Shown here one piece after another: positions 38,201-50,509 of a stretch of 64,000 bases of DNA. The stretch lies in assembly GCA_002189035.1 (NCBI GenBank), contig NEEC01000017.1:1488001-1552000 (forward strand), in the 5' to 3' direction. The notes under the pieces were generated by a model, which was not told the origin of the DNA, did no database searches, and saw only the letters and a list, made by a program, of their open reading frames with translations. The translations under genes and the position numbers were made by a program. This stretch comes from Utricularia gibba (Eukaryota; Streptophyta; Magnoliopsida; Lamiales; Lentibulariaceae). Position 1 is the stretch's first letter, and each line of letters starts with the position of its first letter.

Positions 38201-39402
38201 GCAGCTAACTGTGCCTCATTAAGCAATCCATCATGTGTGCCTACGATTTCACCAGCAGATTTCCCAACTGTGAAATTGTCACTTTCTTGATTGCCCTAAA
38301 ACACCAATACATGATCACAAAAGGAACGTGCCTATACTCATGACCTCAACACCTTGGTGGCGAACTAAGATGAACCAGATCATCAAGAAACAAATTCCAA
38401 TAAGAAATTACCTCAGAAATGATTCTAGCCCGTGAGATTACATCATCTTTAAGCAACCGTTTAAGTACCTGGAGTGATACTTTCCATCATTCAAAAGATG
38501 ATAATGATAAAAACGGAGTATAGCTAACTTCTGTTTTGAAGCCATTTGGAAATTAGAAAATGCCATTATCTTGCCTCCGGATATGGTGACTCCACGAAGT
38601 ACTTGTTCTTTTTCAGAACAAGCTTCACTTTCCCATAATTGGCAGTGGAATTATGTATGAAATCAATCATCTCCTTAGGAAGCTTGGTCTTTGACAATTT
38701 ATTCAGAACAGATATTATGGTTTCAGTTTCAAGACCCACCGAGACAGCAGCATATAGAGAATGAGGAGTCAAGTTGTACTCATGCATGGATTCAGGTCTG
38801 TTGAACACCATAAACATAAATCATTACACATTTTTTAACCAAGTTACTTTTAGCCATGGAAAGAACAAAATGCTTCTAGTAAACTAAAGTGATAAAACCT
38901 CATACGGAGCATCAAAACTACATACAAATGACAGCCACATAATCATTAAACAAATCAAAATTACTCACCTACAAACTGGCTCAGCAATGGCTATGAGAAA
39001 ATCATACGCCTGCTTATACAAGGGAGAGAAAGTTTCAAGAAAAATTCTGCCATCCGCACAAGCCCATAAAGGACGATTAGAATGATCAGGTTTGAGTTCC
39101 ATTTTGGTGAAATCCCTGTTACTCCCTTCGCCTTCAATCAACAAGGTCAAAGACGCTAAACACGAAACGCTGAAAGTTGAGAAAACTGACATATTCTTAC
39201 CATCTCGAATATCTTCATCAAAGTCTTCCCCAAACGGAGCTTCATCCTCATCAGCAGCAGCAGCCCTGTACTCATCCTTCCACACCATATCCAAAAAGAA
39301 AACTTCAAAATTGAACTTCATTAAAAAAAATCTTCGTAAAGGAGAGAGTACCTTGGAAAACTTCAATTTTTTGCTTGGGCGACCTCTATCACCGTTTCCC
39401 AT
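35202..39402 (-). CDS. XPB1: TFIIH helicase XPB (ERCC3), frame broken twice
   Basis: 3'-5' DNA helicase/translocase of TFIIH, needed for promoter opening and nucleotide excision repair. Nineteen exons from the 5' end: 39352-39402, 39201-39276, 38969-39131, 38575-38797, 38412-38468, 38152-38295, 37816-37896, 37651-37738, 37144-37481, 36973-37048, 36699-36891, 36388-36551, 36236-36308, 36035-36148, 35878-35957, 35758-35817, 35594-35677, 35371-35513, 35202-35292. With two missing bases restored the total is 766 residues, against 767 in Arabidopsis. Walker A is [10 protein letters not shown], the DEAD-box position is LLMDEVH, and motif VI lies in [17 protein letters not shown]. Frame breaks: in exon 11 near 36835 (IGP is followed by a shifted [12 protein letters not shown] and a stop), and at the 5' edge of exon 15 near 35957 ([14 protein letters not shown]). 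Introns 4 and 11 begin with GC. Assembly error is more likely than a pseudogene because all else is intact. Confidence 0.92.
36552..36698 (-). other. GC-AG intron 11 of XPB
   Basis: The exon ends AAAAAGAGACAG and the intron begins GCATGA and ends TTTTAG before GCCCTGTATG. The conserved junction is Arg-Gln-Ala-Leu-Tyr-Val. No GT within 25 bases preserves it. Confidence 0.75.
38469..38574 (-). other. GC-AG intron 4 of XPB
   Basis: The exon ends CCATATCCGGAG, the intron begins GCAAGA (the consensus for GC donors) and ends CACTCCAG. The junction SPYPE/VLKRLL is family-conserved. Reading through gives a stop after two codons. Confidence 0.85.
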
Positions 39403-39713
39403 GTTCGATTCAACAGAAAAGAGACCCAATTGAATCGAAAAACAAAAGAAACATAAAGATTATTTCCTCAGTTCCTTCTTCATAGAATCAAGACAGCACA
39501 GATTCACAATCTCTATTCCTGGGGAGAAACAGAGATCTTTAAAAAGTCGAGTACAATGAAATCCCGGTCTGAACCGGGTTATGTTTGAACCCGGTCCTAA
39601 GCCTTTTACCCATGAATTTTTGCTTATTTTTCCCCCATTCCAAATTGTTCATCATTGCCATGTTTTCGCCATCGCTCTGAATCCTGGGCTTCGCGCACTG
39701 AGCGAAAACAGAG
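39403..39713. promoter_or_regulatory. Bidirectional promoter, XPB (-) and beta-adaptin (+)
   Basis: Only 311 bases separate the two start codons, and both are broadly expressed genes. No TATA box is obvious on either side. Both leaders must lie inside this interval, so the control elements are shared or overlap. Confidence 0.6.
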
Positions 39714-42700
39714 ATGAGTGGCCACGACTCCAAGTACTTCTCCACCACGAAGAAGGGAGAAATCCCCGAGCTTAAGGAGGAACTGAATTCTCAGTATAAG
39801 GTCCTTTTTTCTATTGCTCTAAATCATAGCGCATTTTGTTGTCCCAGTTGGGCCTCAATCAGCGATTCTTTACGGTGCTTTTGGTCAGTGATGTGTACCT
39901 CGATATGATTGCTGCTTTTTGCGCTTATATGATGCAAATTAAGTGAGATCTAGCGTTAGTGTTGTCTTCGATTTTTTTTTCCTGATTTATTTTATTTTGC
40001 TGGAAATCCCTGCTCATCCTCACCGATGGGTCTGCTTGAAATGCCTGTCTTCGAATCTAATTTTTTGATCTGGAAAGAAGTGATGCGGAGTGCTGTTAAG
40101 ATGAGATCGTAATTTTTTTGGTGGTCAACCGTTTAAGTGTTTAGGGCGGAATAACAGAGCTTTTCATTCAATTTTATTTTTTTTAGAATTGGGAAGGCAT
40201 TAGAATTTAATTGACGATCTCACTGTAGGATAAGAGGAAAGATGCTGTTAAGAAAGTGATTGCTGCAATGACAGTTGGAAAGGATGTATCCTCTCTTTTC
40301 ACAGATGTTGTCAATTGCATGCAAACGGAGAATTTGGAGCTTAAGAAGCTTGTATATTTGTATCTCATCAACTATGCAAAAAGTCAGCCTGATCTTGCTA
40401 TCCTTGCTGTGAACACATTTGTAAAGGTAAAGTGCACCACTCTTGAACTCCAAGATCTTATTTACTTCATTGGGTCTTGCTTCTATGGTGTTTTACTCAG
40501 TTATGTTATCTGTGCTTGCTTTCATTTCAGGATTCACAAGATCCAAATCCATTAATTCGTGCTTTGGCTGTCAGAACAATGGGATGCATTCGTGTTGATA
40601 AAATAACAGAGTATTTGTGTGACCCTTTGCAACGTTGCCTCAAGGTATTTGCAAGGTTTTTGTGTATGCAAGTTATGGAAACGTGTTTCACTGCTCAGAA
40701 AAAGTGAAAAAGAAAAAGTGAGAAATTGAACCCCAACTGTCACATTGTTTGGTTTTTTTAACCTGTTTCACTATACCAGGATGATGACCCTTATGTGCGA
40801 AAGACTGCAGCAATATGTGTAGCTAAACTTTATGACATCAATGCTGAACTAGTTGAGGACAGGGGCTTCCTGGATGCTCTGAAAGATCTAATATCTGACA
40901 ACAATCCAATGGTTGTAGCAAATGCTGTTGCTGCCCTTGCGGAAATTCAAGATCACAGTGCTAGACCCATCTTTGAGATAACCAGCAATATACATTCAAA
41001 GCTTCTCACTGCTCTAAATGAATGCACAGAGTACGTTTCAAATACGGCATGCTTCTTTTATATTACTTTGTTGCTGTTCTGAACAATATCAGTTTTGTGA
41101 GAGTTCATAATTTTGGGGGGTGCAAGTGCGTGTAAGGAAACTTCTAGGTTTTTTTTAACTTCTTCATTAGCTGCTTGTTTCTCTGTTAATCTCAGGTGGG
41201 GTCAAGTCTTTATTTTGGATGCTCTTTCCAAGTACAAGGCCGCAGACGCACGTGAAGCTGAAAATATAGTGGAGAGGGTCACCCCACGGTTGCAACATGC
41301 AAATTGTGCAGTTGTGCTTTCTGCAGTCAAGGTTGTAGTTACTTGCCTCTCAAAGCCTTTTTTATTTTTATCTTCTAACAAAGTTACTTTCAATACATCT
41401 TCCCATTTTCATTCCGTGAAAAAGTTGCTAATTTTTGTTGAAGAGTCTTTTCATCATTGTATGATCTTCATCTGCTTTAATATTTGTCATACTCAAACGT
41501 TCCTCAATTTATATCCTCAGATGATCCTCCTACAAATGGAAATGATCAGTGGCCCCGATGTCATTAGAAACCTTTGCAAGAAGATGGCTCCACCTCTCGT
41601 TACATTACTTTCTACCGAGCCAGAGATTCAATATGTTGCTTTAAGAAACATCAATCTTATTGTTCAGAAGCGGCCCATTATTCTTGCCCATGAAATCAAG
41701 GTATTCTCAACTTGGTCTCTTCTGAACACATTTAATTTTGCATATTTCATCCTTGAACTTGTAAGGGACGAATAAATAAAATATAACCCTCTCCCTCAAG
41801 GTGTTCTTCTGCAAATATAACGATCCCATATATGTGAAGATGGAGAAGTTAGAGATTATGATAAAACTTGCTTCTGACAGGAATATTGACCAGGTAAATT
41901 TTGGCGTTTTATTATTTTAGTGGATTACCCTATTGATTCTTGTGTTTGGATTTCGTTAAATATTTCTGTCTACACATGTAAACAGGTTCTACTAGAATTC
42001 AAAGAGTATGCCACAGAAGTTGATGTGGATTTTGTAAGAAAAGCTGTGCGTGCTATTGGACGATGTGCCATTAAGTTAGAAAGAGCGGCTGAACGTTGTA
42101 TCAGTGTCTTACTCGAGTTAATCAAGATTAAAGTAAACTATGTAGTCCAAGAAGCTATTATTGTGATTAAGGATATATTCAGGCGATACCCAAATACGTA
42201 TGCAACTTTTTCTATTTCCATTCTTGTTTTTTGGTTGCGTGGATCAATACATCCTTATCTTCTAACATATGTTATCTTCCAGTTATGAGGTCATAATAGC
42301 TACTCTGTGCGAGAGCTTGGACACTTTGGATGAACCTGAGGCTAAGGTGTATTCAGATTGTCATTTTCCAGGATTTCTTTTTTTTTTATGCAGATATCAT
42401 AGCTTGGGAGCTTCTGAAACCGTTTTTTGGTTCACAGGCATCAATGATCTGGATAATTGGTGAATATGCTGATAGAATTGATAATGCTGATGAACTGTTG
42501 GAAAGCTTTTTGGAGACTTTCCCAGAGGAACCTCCACTAGTCCAGTTGCAGTTACTAACTGCCACTGTCAAACTTTTCCTTAAGAAGCCAACAGAAGGTC
42601 CACAGAAGATGATCCAGGTTTGCTGTCTAGTTTCATAGAATCTTTTAAATGGCCTTCCATTTTTACCTTCAGTTGAAGTGTATAAATCAGGTTGTTTTTA

Positions 42701-44473
42701 TTTTGATTTTGGTGTAATATTCTGGTAGACTATTTAATAGTAGGCAGTAATTTGTGTTTATAGTTGATGTTTTACATTTACTAGGCAGTCTACATTACTT
42801 GTGTGCAGAATTCAATTGACTCTTTCGTCCATCTTTTCCCTTTTAACATGACTATGACCCTGCTGTAATCTTGGAAATAGGTTGTACTCAACAATGCTAC
42901 TGCTGAGACTGACAATCCTGATCTTAGAGATCGTGCATATATATATTGGCGCCTATTGTCCACTGATCCTGAGGTACAGTGTAACCCGAATGGTTTTTAG
43001 TTGTGCCTTGGTTGCAGCGCTATGCACTTGGAGATGAGTGAAGAATTTGTTACGGTATGTCATTGATAACTTTTGTGATATTTCAGGCAGCGAAGGATGT
43101 TGTCTTAGCTGAAAAGCCTGTGATCAGTGACGACACTAATCAACTTGATCCATCACTCCTGGATGAACTCCTTGCCAACATTGCTACCTTGTCCTCTGTG
43201 TACCACAAACCCCTGAAGCTTTTGTTACACGTGTAAAGACTGTTCTAAAAACTGAAGAAGAAGAGTATCCTGATGGAGGTGAATCAGGGCATTTAGATTC
43301 ATCTGCTGAGACCGGAGCATCTTCACCAGCCACCACCACAAGTAATACAGCTGGAAAGCCACCAGCTGTTGCTCCGGCTGCTCCAGCACATGTCCCTGAT
43401 TTACTTGACCTCATGGGAATGGACAATAGCAATGCTTTGGTACCTACTGATAACTCTCCAGCCCCCGCTGGGTACGTTCAGTTCACTTGTTCTTCTTCTC
43501 TTATGTTGCATTCTCTATCTATATTTCTTAGTGGGTGCATCCAACTATATACTTCTCTGTCTTTCTTCCTTTTTACAGTCCTTCATTGCCCATCCAACTG
43601 CCAGCATCTTCTGGACAAGGCTTGCAAATCAGCGCTCAGTTGATAAGGAGAGATGGCCAAATATTTTACAGCATGTTATTCGAGAACCTTTCTCCCATTC
43701 CACTTGATGGGTTTATGATCCAGTTCAACAAGAACACATTTGGTCTTGCTGCAGGTGCACCTCTTCAGGTAAATTGACTGCTGAAATCATATGAATGTCA
43801 CATCACACATAACTTTTACTTTGAAATGCTCCCTCTCCTCTCTCAGGTTCCCCAACTTCAACCTGGAACGTCTGCAAGCACTCTTCTTCCCATGATCCTC
43901 TTCCAAAATATTTCCCCTGGTCCACCTACCTCGCTGCTACAGGTTGCAGTGAAAAACAGTCAACAACCTCCATGGTACTTCAACGACAAGATTCCCCTCC
44001 ACATCTTCTTCACCGAAGACGGGAAGATGGAACGAGCCACGTTCCTTGAGGTAAGAAGACACATTCCTATCCTGCGTGCTAGCCTTTACTTGAACCCTAT
44101 CTAAGCGCAGAGTGCTTTGCTAGCTGCAGTGGCTCAATTTCTTACACTCTACATGTCCATTTTTCTTCTCCAGACATGGAAATCATTGCCCGATTCCAAC
44201 GAAGTCTTGAAAGATTTCCCTGCCATTGTGCTCACCAGTGTGGAAGCAACTCTGGACCTGCTCGCCGCATCCAATGTTTTCTTCATCGCGAAGCGGAAAC
44301 ATTCGAATCAAGATGTTGTGTACCTGTCCGCTAAGGTTCCCCAGGACACCCCCTTCTTGATAGAACTCACATCAGTGATCGGTGTCCCAGGGCTGAAATG
44401 CGCCACAAAGACACCCAGACCAGACATGGCGCCTCTCCTCTTTGATGCCATTGAGTCTCTTCTCAGAAAGTAG
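39714..44473 (+). CDS. BETAB-AD: Beta-adaptin, large subunit of AP-1/AP-2 clathrin adaptors
   Basis: Large adaptor subunit that binds clathrin and dileucine cargo signals at trans-Golgi and plasma membrane; plant beta1/2-adaptins are shared by AP-1 and AP-2. Fifteen exons: 39714-39800, 40229-40426, 40531-40644, 40780-41030, 41196-41331, 41521-41700, 41801-41893, 41986-42197, 42283-42346, 42438-42617, 42881-42973, 43087-43471, 43579-43768, 43847-44050, 44174-44473. Restoring one base gives 895 residues against 894 in Arabidopsis BETAB-AD. The N-terminal armadillo trunk runs to ~residue 570 ([32 protein letters not shown]), followed by an acidic Ser/Thr/Pro hinge with a clathrin-box-like LLDLM, and an appendage domain ([19 protein letters not shown]). 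Exon 12 lacks one C in the run 43210-43213: YHKP is followed by a shifted [20 protein letters not shown], and the frame as read stops at 43238. Confidence 0.94.
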
Positions 44474-45295
44474 TGCACACACATTGTCTCTTTGTTTTCT
44501 TTCTCTTCTTCCTAAAAGATCGGCTATTTATTGATACTTGGTTTTGCCATTCACCTGCTGTTGCTTCGCCTCTGCTTGTTGGAAACCTTCTTCCTTCACT
44601 TTGTCTTCCAGTTGCAGTCTGGTTTTCCTTCATTCTGATTTGTATGCCTTCTCCTCATTACCACATGTAGAAATCAATTCGATTTCGGTTTTGGTTTCCA
44701 TTATCATTAAAATTCGCATTTATTATAAAATCGTAGAAAATTGGTGTTTCATTATTTATTTTCACAATTTTAATTTCTTTAATAAAAAATAATGTATTTA
44801 TCTATATGATCCCGATTTTTTGCTGTTTTCTATGGAATATTATTTGAAAAATTGTTTCAAATATAGCTTTATTATTAAATATGAATGATTTTTATTTAAA
44901 AAACTATAGAATCCCAGTATTTATTTTATCAAAAACAATTTTGAAAATTATTTTGAAGAAATATAATTAAATAATTCCAACTTAATTTACAAAATGTTTT
45001 TTGGATAATTTTAAATTAAGAAATAAATGAGGTGTCCACATATTATTTATTGATTAAAAAATGTTAGAATATTACTCTATAATATTCCTTATTCCATGGC
45101 CGTTATTATTTTAAATCACGACCACAAAATATTCGAAAAGGAAAAAAAATGGGTACCACAAAGAAAATGGATAAGGACAAAATTCCGAGGATAATATTGT
45201 CATTCGACGGCCCTCCTCGCTCAAGCGCCACTACCAGTTTCCGAGTGATCAATCTGAGAAGTTCAAGAAACCTCCGAAGCTCTTAATCTAAAGCA
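44474..45295. other. Beta-adaptin 3' UTR, AT-rich spacer, TRXF promoter
   Basis: Strongly AT-rich from 44690 to 45180 with no coding signal. The last 100 bases are the likely TRXF leader. Confidence 0.45.
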
Positions 45296-46806
45296 ATGGC
45301 GCTGCTGCACCTCTCCACATGTGCAGCTCCAAGGAACAGTCCGCTGCTGCAATCTCAGTTTTTGGGATCGATTTCCTCCAATCACCTCGCGGTTGCCGGG
45401 GTCCACGGTGGCGGTGTTAATCTCAAAAGACGGAGCCGGAAGGCTGCTTTCACGGCTACGTTGGTGGTTCCGGGGATCGGGACGGTTACGGAGGTGAATA
45501 AGGATAGTTTTTGGCCGATTGTGAAGGCTACCGCTGATAAAACTGTTGTCGTCGATATGTACACGCAGTGGTATGTTTATGTGTTTCATTTTTGCTCTGT
45601 CTATTGCTCCTTTGTAGATTCGTAGGAGTTGGGAGTTTTTTTGAGATAGATAGATTGGCTGGAGCTCGGTCTTTTGTGTGTAGGCTAAAGATTGCATTTT
45701 GATATGGTGTTACAGGGCTGAGACATGCTCATTGTTGCTTATTCATGGTAGATGTTTAGGTGTAACTATATTTTAGAAGGAACAAGAAAGGGGGCCATAA
45801 CCAGATTTTTCAAGCTGTTAGACGATGGCTATGGCTTAAAGCACTTTATAATTTTTTTTAATGAAATGAATGACATTTCCACACACACTCACCCCAAGGT
45901 TTAAGATCTAAGCCATCCTTGGTTGTTATGTTGGTTTCTATCGAGATCCAAACAATGTTAGGGTGCCGAATCAGTTGGGACGGAGATTTTTATCTTTACT
46001 TGGTGCTTTCTAGTGATGTTGAATCTGCGTTCTGGTATACAGCATGTTTAATGTGTTTCAAGTGAAAATAATGATAATGATCTAAATCATGCTTGGTTGT
46101 TATGCTGGTTTCTATTGAGATCCAAGTGACGGTATCTCTACTTATTTTGTGCTTTCAAGTGATGCTGAATCTACATTCTGGTGTACAATATGCTTGATGT
46201 GTTTCAAGTAAAATTAGTGATAATGCTCTAGCAGAAGCATGGGATTTAGTGCTTTTGACACATTAGTGTTTTTTGGTAAGAATCCAGCATCCCACACACT
46301 CACATAACTTCCATAATTAAAAGCAGAGTTGAGAGAAGTTTGCCTTCAGTGTAATACATTCTGTTTCAAAATGTATGCTTGTGATTAGAAAATAGGAGAC
46401 ATTTGATTTGTGTCTCAATGCAACATTTGGATGCAGGTGCGGGCCATGTAAGGTGATGGCTCCAAAATTCCAAGACCTATCCACCAGATACGACGACGTT
46501 CTCTTCCTGAAACTGGATTGCAACCAGGAAAACAGGGTACGCATTGCAAATCATTTGTCTATTGCCACACACTGCCATTCTCTGCCATTTTACAGAAGAA
46601 TGCATCGACCACAGTATGTGCAGTGTCCAATTCTTGGCATACTTACGGTTGTTCCTGTTTCCTGGCAGCCATTGGCGAAGGAGCTTGGGATAAAAGTTGT
46701 TCCAACCTTCAAGATACTCAAAGGAGGCAGCGTTGTCAAGGAAGTGACAGGCGCTAAGTTTGATGAGCTCGTTGCTGCAATCGAAGCTGTAAGATCCACC
46801 CGGTAA
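45296..46806 (+). CDS. TRXF: Thioredoxin f, chloroplast
   Basis: Plastid thioredoxin that passes electrons from ferredoxin-thioredoxin reductase to Calvin-cycle enzymes such as fructose-1,6-bisphosphatase. Three exons: 45296-45570, 46437-46536, 46669-46806, giving 170 residues. A Ser-rich transit peptide of ~55 residues precedes VPGIGTVTEVNKDSFWPIV. The active site WCGPCK is completed across intron 1. The f-type third cysteine is present in LKLDCNQENR, and the cis-proline in KVVPTFKILKGG. The start is the first ATG. Intron 1 (866 bases) is large for this window and contains an internal repeat. Confidence 0.95.
45905..46230. repeat. Diverged tandem duplication in TRXF intron 1
   Basis: The stretch from about 45905 to 46079 is repeated from about 46080 to 46230. 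Shared words include TTGGTTGTTATG, GGTTTCTAT, GAGATCCAA, AGTGATG, TTCTGGT and AATGTGTTTCAAGT, with scattered substitutions and a deletion of about 25 bases in the second copy. Confidence 0.75.
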
Positions 46807-47258
46807 AACCGTTTCAACTGGGTAAATATCATCTCCCATCCCTTCTTCCTATTCATAAAGATATGTCTCATGTAAACCGAGCTCCTTACATCATCAAACT
46901 GGTAAAGGTTTGACATCTATCTGTTCAATGTCAACCATGATGATGAATGAAATAGCCATGTTGTATATAAACAGTACACTAGCTTTTTCTCCATCTAGCT
47001 ATTGATGATCCATGTTTTATACCTGTGAAGCATATCATGCAAAGTCAAACATTCACTCAGTCTTTCACTTCCACAAAATGATCAATGAACCATATACATC
47101 CCATAGTTTTTTTATCTTAGTTTTAACTTTTAATCATGGTACATTGTCTTGTGCCCGCCGTCGGCAATCATTTAAATAATAAATAATTAAATTCTCTATA
47201 AATGGAAAAGAATGTGTTTCTGCCACTACAAATGAAATCATCATCTCCTCCATCTTGT
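46807..47258. other. 3' UTRs of TRXF (+) and the LRR kinase (-)
   Basis: AT-rich convergent region. No other feature recognised. Confidence 0.45.
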
Positions 47259-49983
47259 TTATACTTGAGAATCATTCCTTATTGACTCAAGTACCTGAAC
47301 TACCTCAGCCATGTTTGGTCTCTTTGAAGGCACCTCAGAGCTGCAGATCAACCCCAGCTTCATCACCTGAATCAGCTCGTTTTCGACTCCGTCGCGCAAG
47401 CTTTTATCAAAGCAATCGGAGCTCCGGCCTTTCTCTGTCACTTGTCTTACATGTTCACGTAGAATCAGCACCTCACTGTCAACTGAACTCTCCACAGGCA
47501 TCCTCCCAGTTACTAACTCTAAAAGAATGACTCCGAAACTGTAGACATCACATTTGCTGCAAGCTTGGGAGCTTTGAGCGAGTTCCGGTGCAATATATCC
47601 AACAGCATTGTGAACCTCAGTAAAGCCATAGCCTCCAACCAGAGGAAGCAGCTTCACCAAGCCGAAGTCTGAGAGCCTTGCTGTGTAGCTCTCGTCTAAC
47701 AAGATGTTAGCAGACTTGATGTTGAGATGACGAACTGGAGGTTTGCAGTCATGGTGGAGGTATGCCAGAGCTCTAGCTGCTCCAACTGCTATGCGAAACC
47801 GCTGTGTCCAGTTCAGTCTGGGATTCCCAGAGCTATGTAAATGATCATGCAGATTTCCATTTGAAATGAAATCAGAGAGGATAAGTTGCATGCTGGAAGA
47901 CCAGTAGTATCCTTGAATGGTGACAAGATTCGGGTGGCAAAGCACTCCAAGGCATCCGAATTCGAGCTCGAATTCGTCTTGACTCTGTATTCGTCCCAAG
48001 GTCTCGAGTTTCTTTACAGCTATTGTGACTCCATCTTTGAAGGTTGTCTTGTAGACAGTTCCAATGGAGCCATGGCCGACTAGACATTCTTTGTTGAGCA
48101 AAGCCTTGGTTCCAGCTTCCCAATCCTCGTACTTGAGAGGTAAGCTTCTGCCAAAGAGAACCAGTTTTCCAGTGATAACATTTGTTGTTCCTGATGAAGC
48201 TAAAGGGGTGCTATCCAGAGCCATGGTTTCATCTTCTTCTTCTCCATGGCTGTCTCTTCTTCTTGTTTCACGAGCTCGGATATTGAAAACAATTATGATG
48301 CAAACACCCATGACAATCAACACAGCAGCAACGATTGCCACAATTGTAGAAGCGCTCAGCTTTGGTTTTCTGACATCTTGAGCAGCACTCAAACAGTTCT
48401 CTAAAGGAGGACCACAGAGGCCTGCATTGTGGAAGAAGGCTGAGAAACCAAACCTTTGAATGCTTCCATTTAAAGGGATTTCACCAAACAGGTTGTTGTA
48501 AGATACATTGAAATAGCTTAGATTCCCCAAGTTTCCAAATGATGAAGGTATTGAACCGGACAATGAATTCTCCGAAAAATCCGAATAATAGAGGCTAGCC
48601 AAACTCCCTAAGCTAGATGGTATGTTTCCATCTAGCTGATTGTGATGCAAATCAAGAATCTCAAGGTACTTCAAGTTCCCCATATCTTCAGGTATCCCTC
48701 CTGTTAGAGAATTTCCAGAGACATCTCTGTATGAAAATGTCAGCTCAAGTCAGTGGAAAAAAATATGAAGGAATGAAGAAAACTCAGGTAACAAAAAAGA
48801 AAACTGGCTCTCACAGCTCAAGAAGGAACTTGCATTGTGTGATCTGTTCCGGAATCTGGCCAGAAATTTCAAGATTCTGCAAATCAATAACTTCAATCTG
48901 TTCTATGCTTCCTAAATCTGCAGGAATGGTGCCATCTATCGAGTTATTTGCCAATCGAATGGCGATGAGGTTCGTCATAGCAGACATTCCAACCGGAATG
49001 CTTCCAGTGATCCTGTTGTATCCCAAGTCCAGGTACTTGAGGCCATTACATTGCACAATGCCTGATGGCATCTCTCCATACAAATGGTTACCTGCAACAT
49101 CAAAAACTTCCAGTTCCTGTGGGCAAGATTCAAATTTCCAGATCTCCCCATCAAACGAATTCCATGAGACATTGAAATACGAAAATCCAGCAGCTCCAAG
49201 AACATCAAACGGTGGAATACCAGTAAAGAAGTTGCTCCCCAAGTCCAAAGAGTTCAGGTTTTCGCATTTTGATAGCTGGTCTTCCACATTGCCTGAGAGA
49301 TGATTACTTCTCACAGAAATGTATTTCAATTTACTCCCACAAATTTCTGAAGGCAACACACCACTGAGACTGTTGAAAGAGAAATCAATCCCTTCTAAAT
49401 TTACACAATTCCCAACAGAAACAGGGATTGAGCCAGAAAGATTGTTATGAGCAAGAGACACAAATCTTGTTCTGTCACAATTCCTGAACAATGCTGGAGG
49501 TATCTCTCCATCAAACGCATTTCCTGATAGATCAAGAAATCTAATGTTCGGTAAATCTCCTAGAAATGCTGGGATCTTCCCAGAAAGGGAATTGGAGCTC
49601 ACGTTTACTTTCCACAAAGACACAATCTCCGCATACTCCTCAGGAATATTTCCACTGAAATTGTTACCATACAAGTTTATGATCCGCAATGATCTCAATC
49701 CTGATAACGCAGGAGACAACACTCCATGTAGAGCAGTGTTCCACAAAACAATATTCGCAACATTCCCATCAGAGTTGCAGGAAACCCCATGGTAATCATG
49801 ACAGGGATCGTTACCAGAATTCCATGAACTCAAACTATCAAAAGGGTCACCTGTAATCCCACTTTTGAACTGAAGCAATATCTCCTTCTCCGTCAAAGAG
49901 ACTGTACAAGCGATAAAGCACCAAAGCCAACATACATGAACCAAAACCAGGCTGTTCAAGCCATGGACAGCACAGCCCAGCAT
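47259..49983 (-). CDS. LRR receptor-like kinase with atypical catalytic loop
   Basis: Membrane receptor kinase of the At1g12460/At1g62950 type. Two exons from the 5' end, 48815-49983 and 47259-48726, give 878 residues. Signal peptide (LNSLVLVHVCWLWCFIACTVS), N-terminal cap (EKEILLQFKSGI, then WNSGNDPC), about 15-18 leucine-rich repeats (SGKIPAFLGDLPNIRFLDLS type) to ~490, a transmembrane helix near 516-537 (STIVAIVAAVLIVMGVCIII), then a kinase domain. The Gly loop GHGSIGTV (~607), VAVK-type Lys (~628) and DFG (~743) are present, but the HRD loop reads HLN-IK-SANILLD (~723), with the catalytic Asp replaced by Asn. The same change occurs in the Arabidopsis relatives, so weak or no phosphotransfer is likely. 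An upstream in-frame ATG (50073) would bury the signal peptide, so 49983 is preferred. Confidence 0.92.
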
Positions 49984-50509
49984 TGTAACTAAACGCTGGA
50001 TCCAGCTCTGCGCAATAGGCAACAATGGCGGCCCTCCCTTTACAAATTGGAGTTGTGGGTAGTTTGAAAACACTTTAAATGCACCAACTTCGGATTCCTC
50101 ATATCGTTTAAGAAAACCTTGGAGGGTATACAGAGGTCGGAGAGCAGCGAAGCGGAGGCAAGTGGCATGAAAACGGTGTGAATCAAAGAGAGAGGAAAGG
50201 GAACTCGGAATTCAATGGGTGAACTGAGAGTTGTTGTTGGCGGGTGAGATCTAAAGGAACAATTAATGCAACCATTAATAACCTTCCTTACATTTCCTGA
50301 TTTCCAGAGACAGAGAGAGCAGGGATAACAGTTATGCTTACGGCCATACACACAACCTGGAACTAACGCTCCTTTACATTTTCCTTTTTTGATTATTACA
50401 AACGAGTATTGCTTTTCAAGACTCAAAAACAAATAAATTTTCACAATTAAAATAAAAATAGGATTTTTCCAAAGAGGAATAACGATATCAGGGTTAACAT
50501 TCCAGATGC
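49984..50509. other. LRR kinase promoter/leader and neighbouring 3' UTR
   Basis: The region holds short open stretches only. The CAGAGAGAGAGCAGG-type purine tract near 50308-50325 is typical of leaders. No gene recognised. Confidence 0.4.

Noticed and set aside
35202-39402. XPB as a decayed pseudogene
   Set aside because: All splice sites, motifs and total length are kept except for two single-base losses of the kind seen throughout the window.
49984-50073. Earlier ATG of the LRR kinase
   Set aside because: It would place 30 polar residues before the signal peptide.
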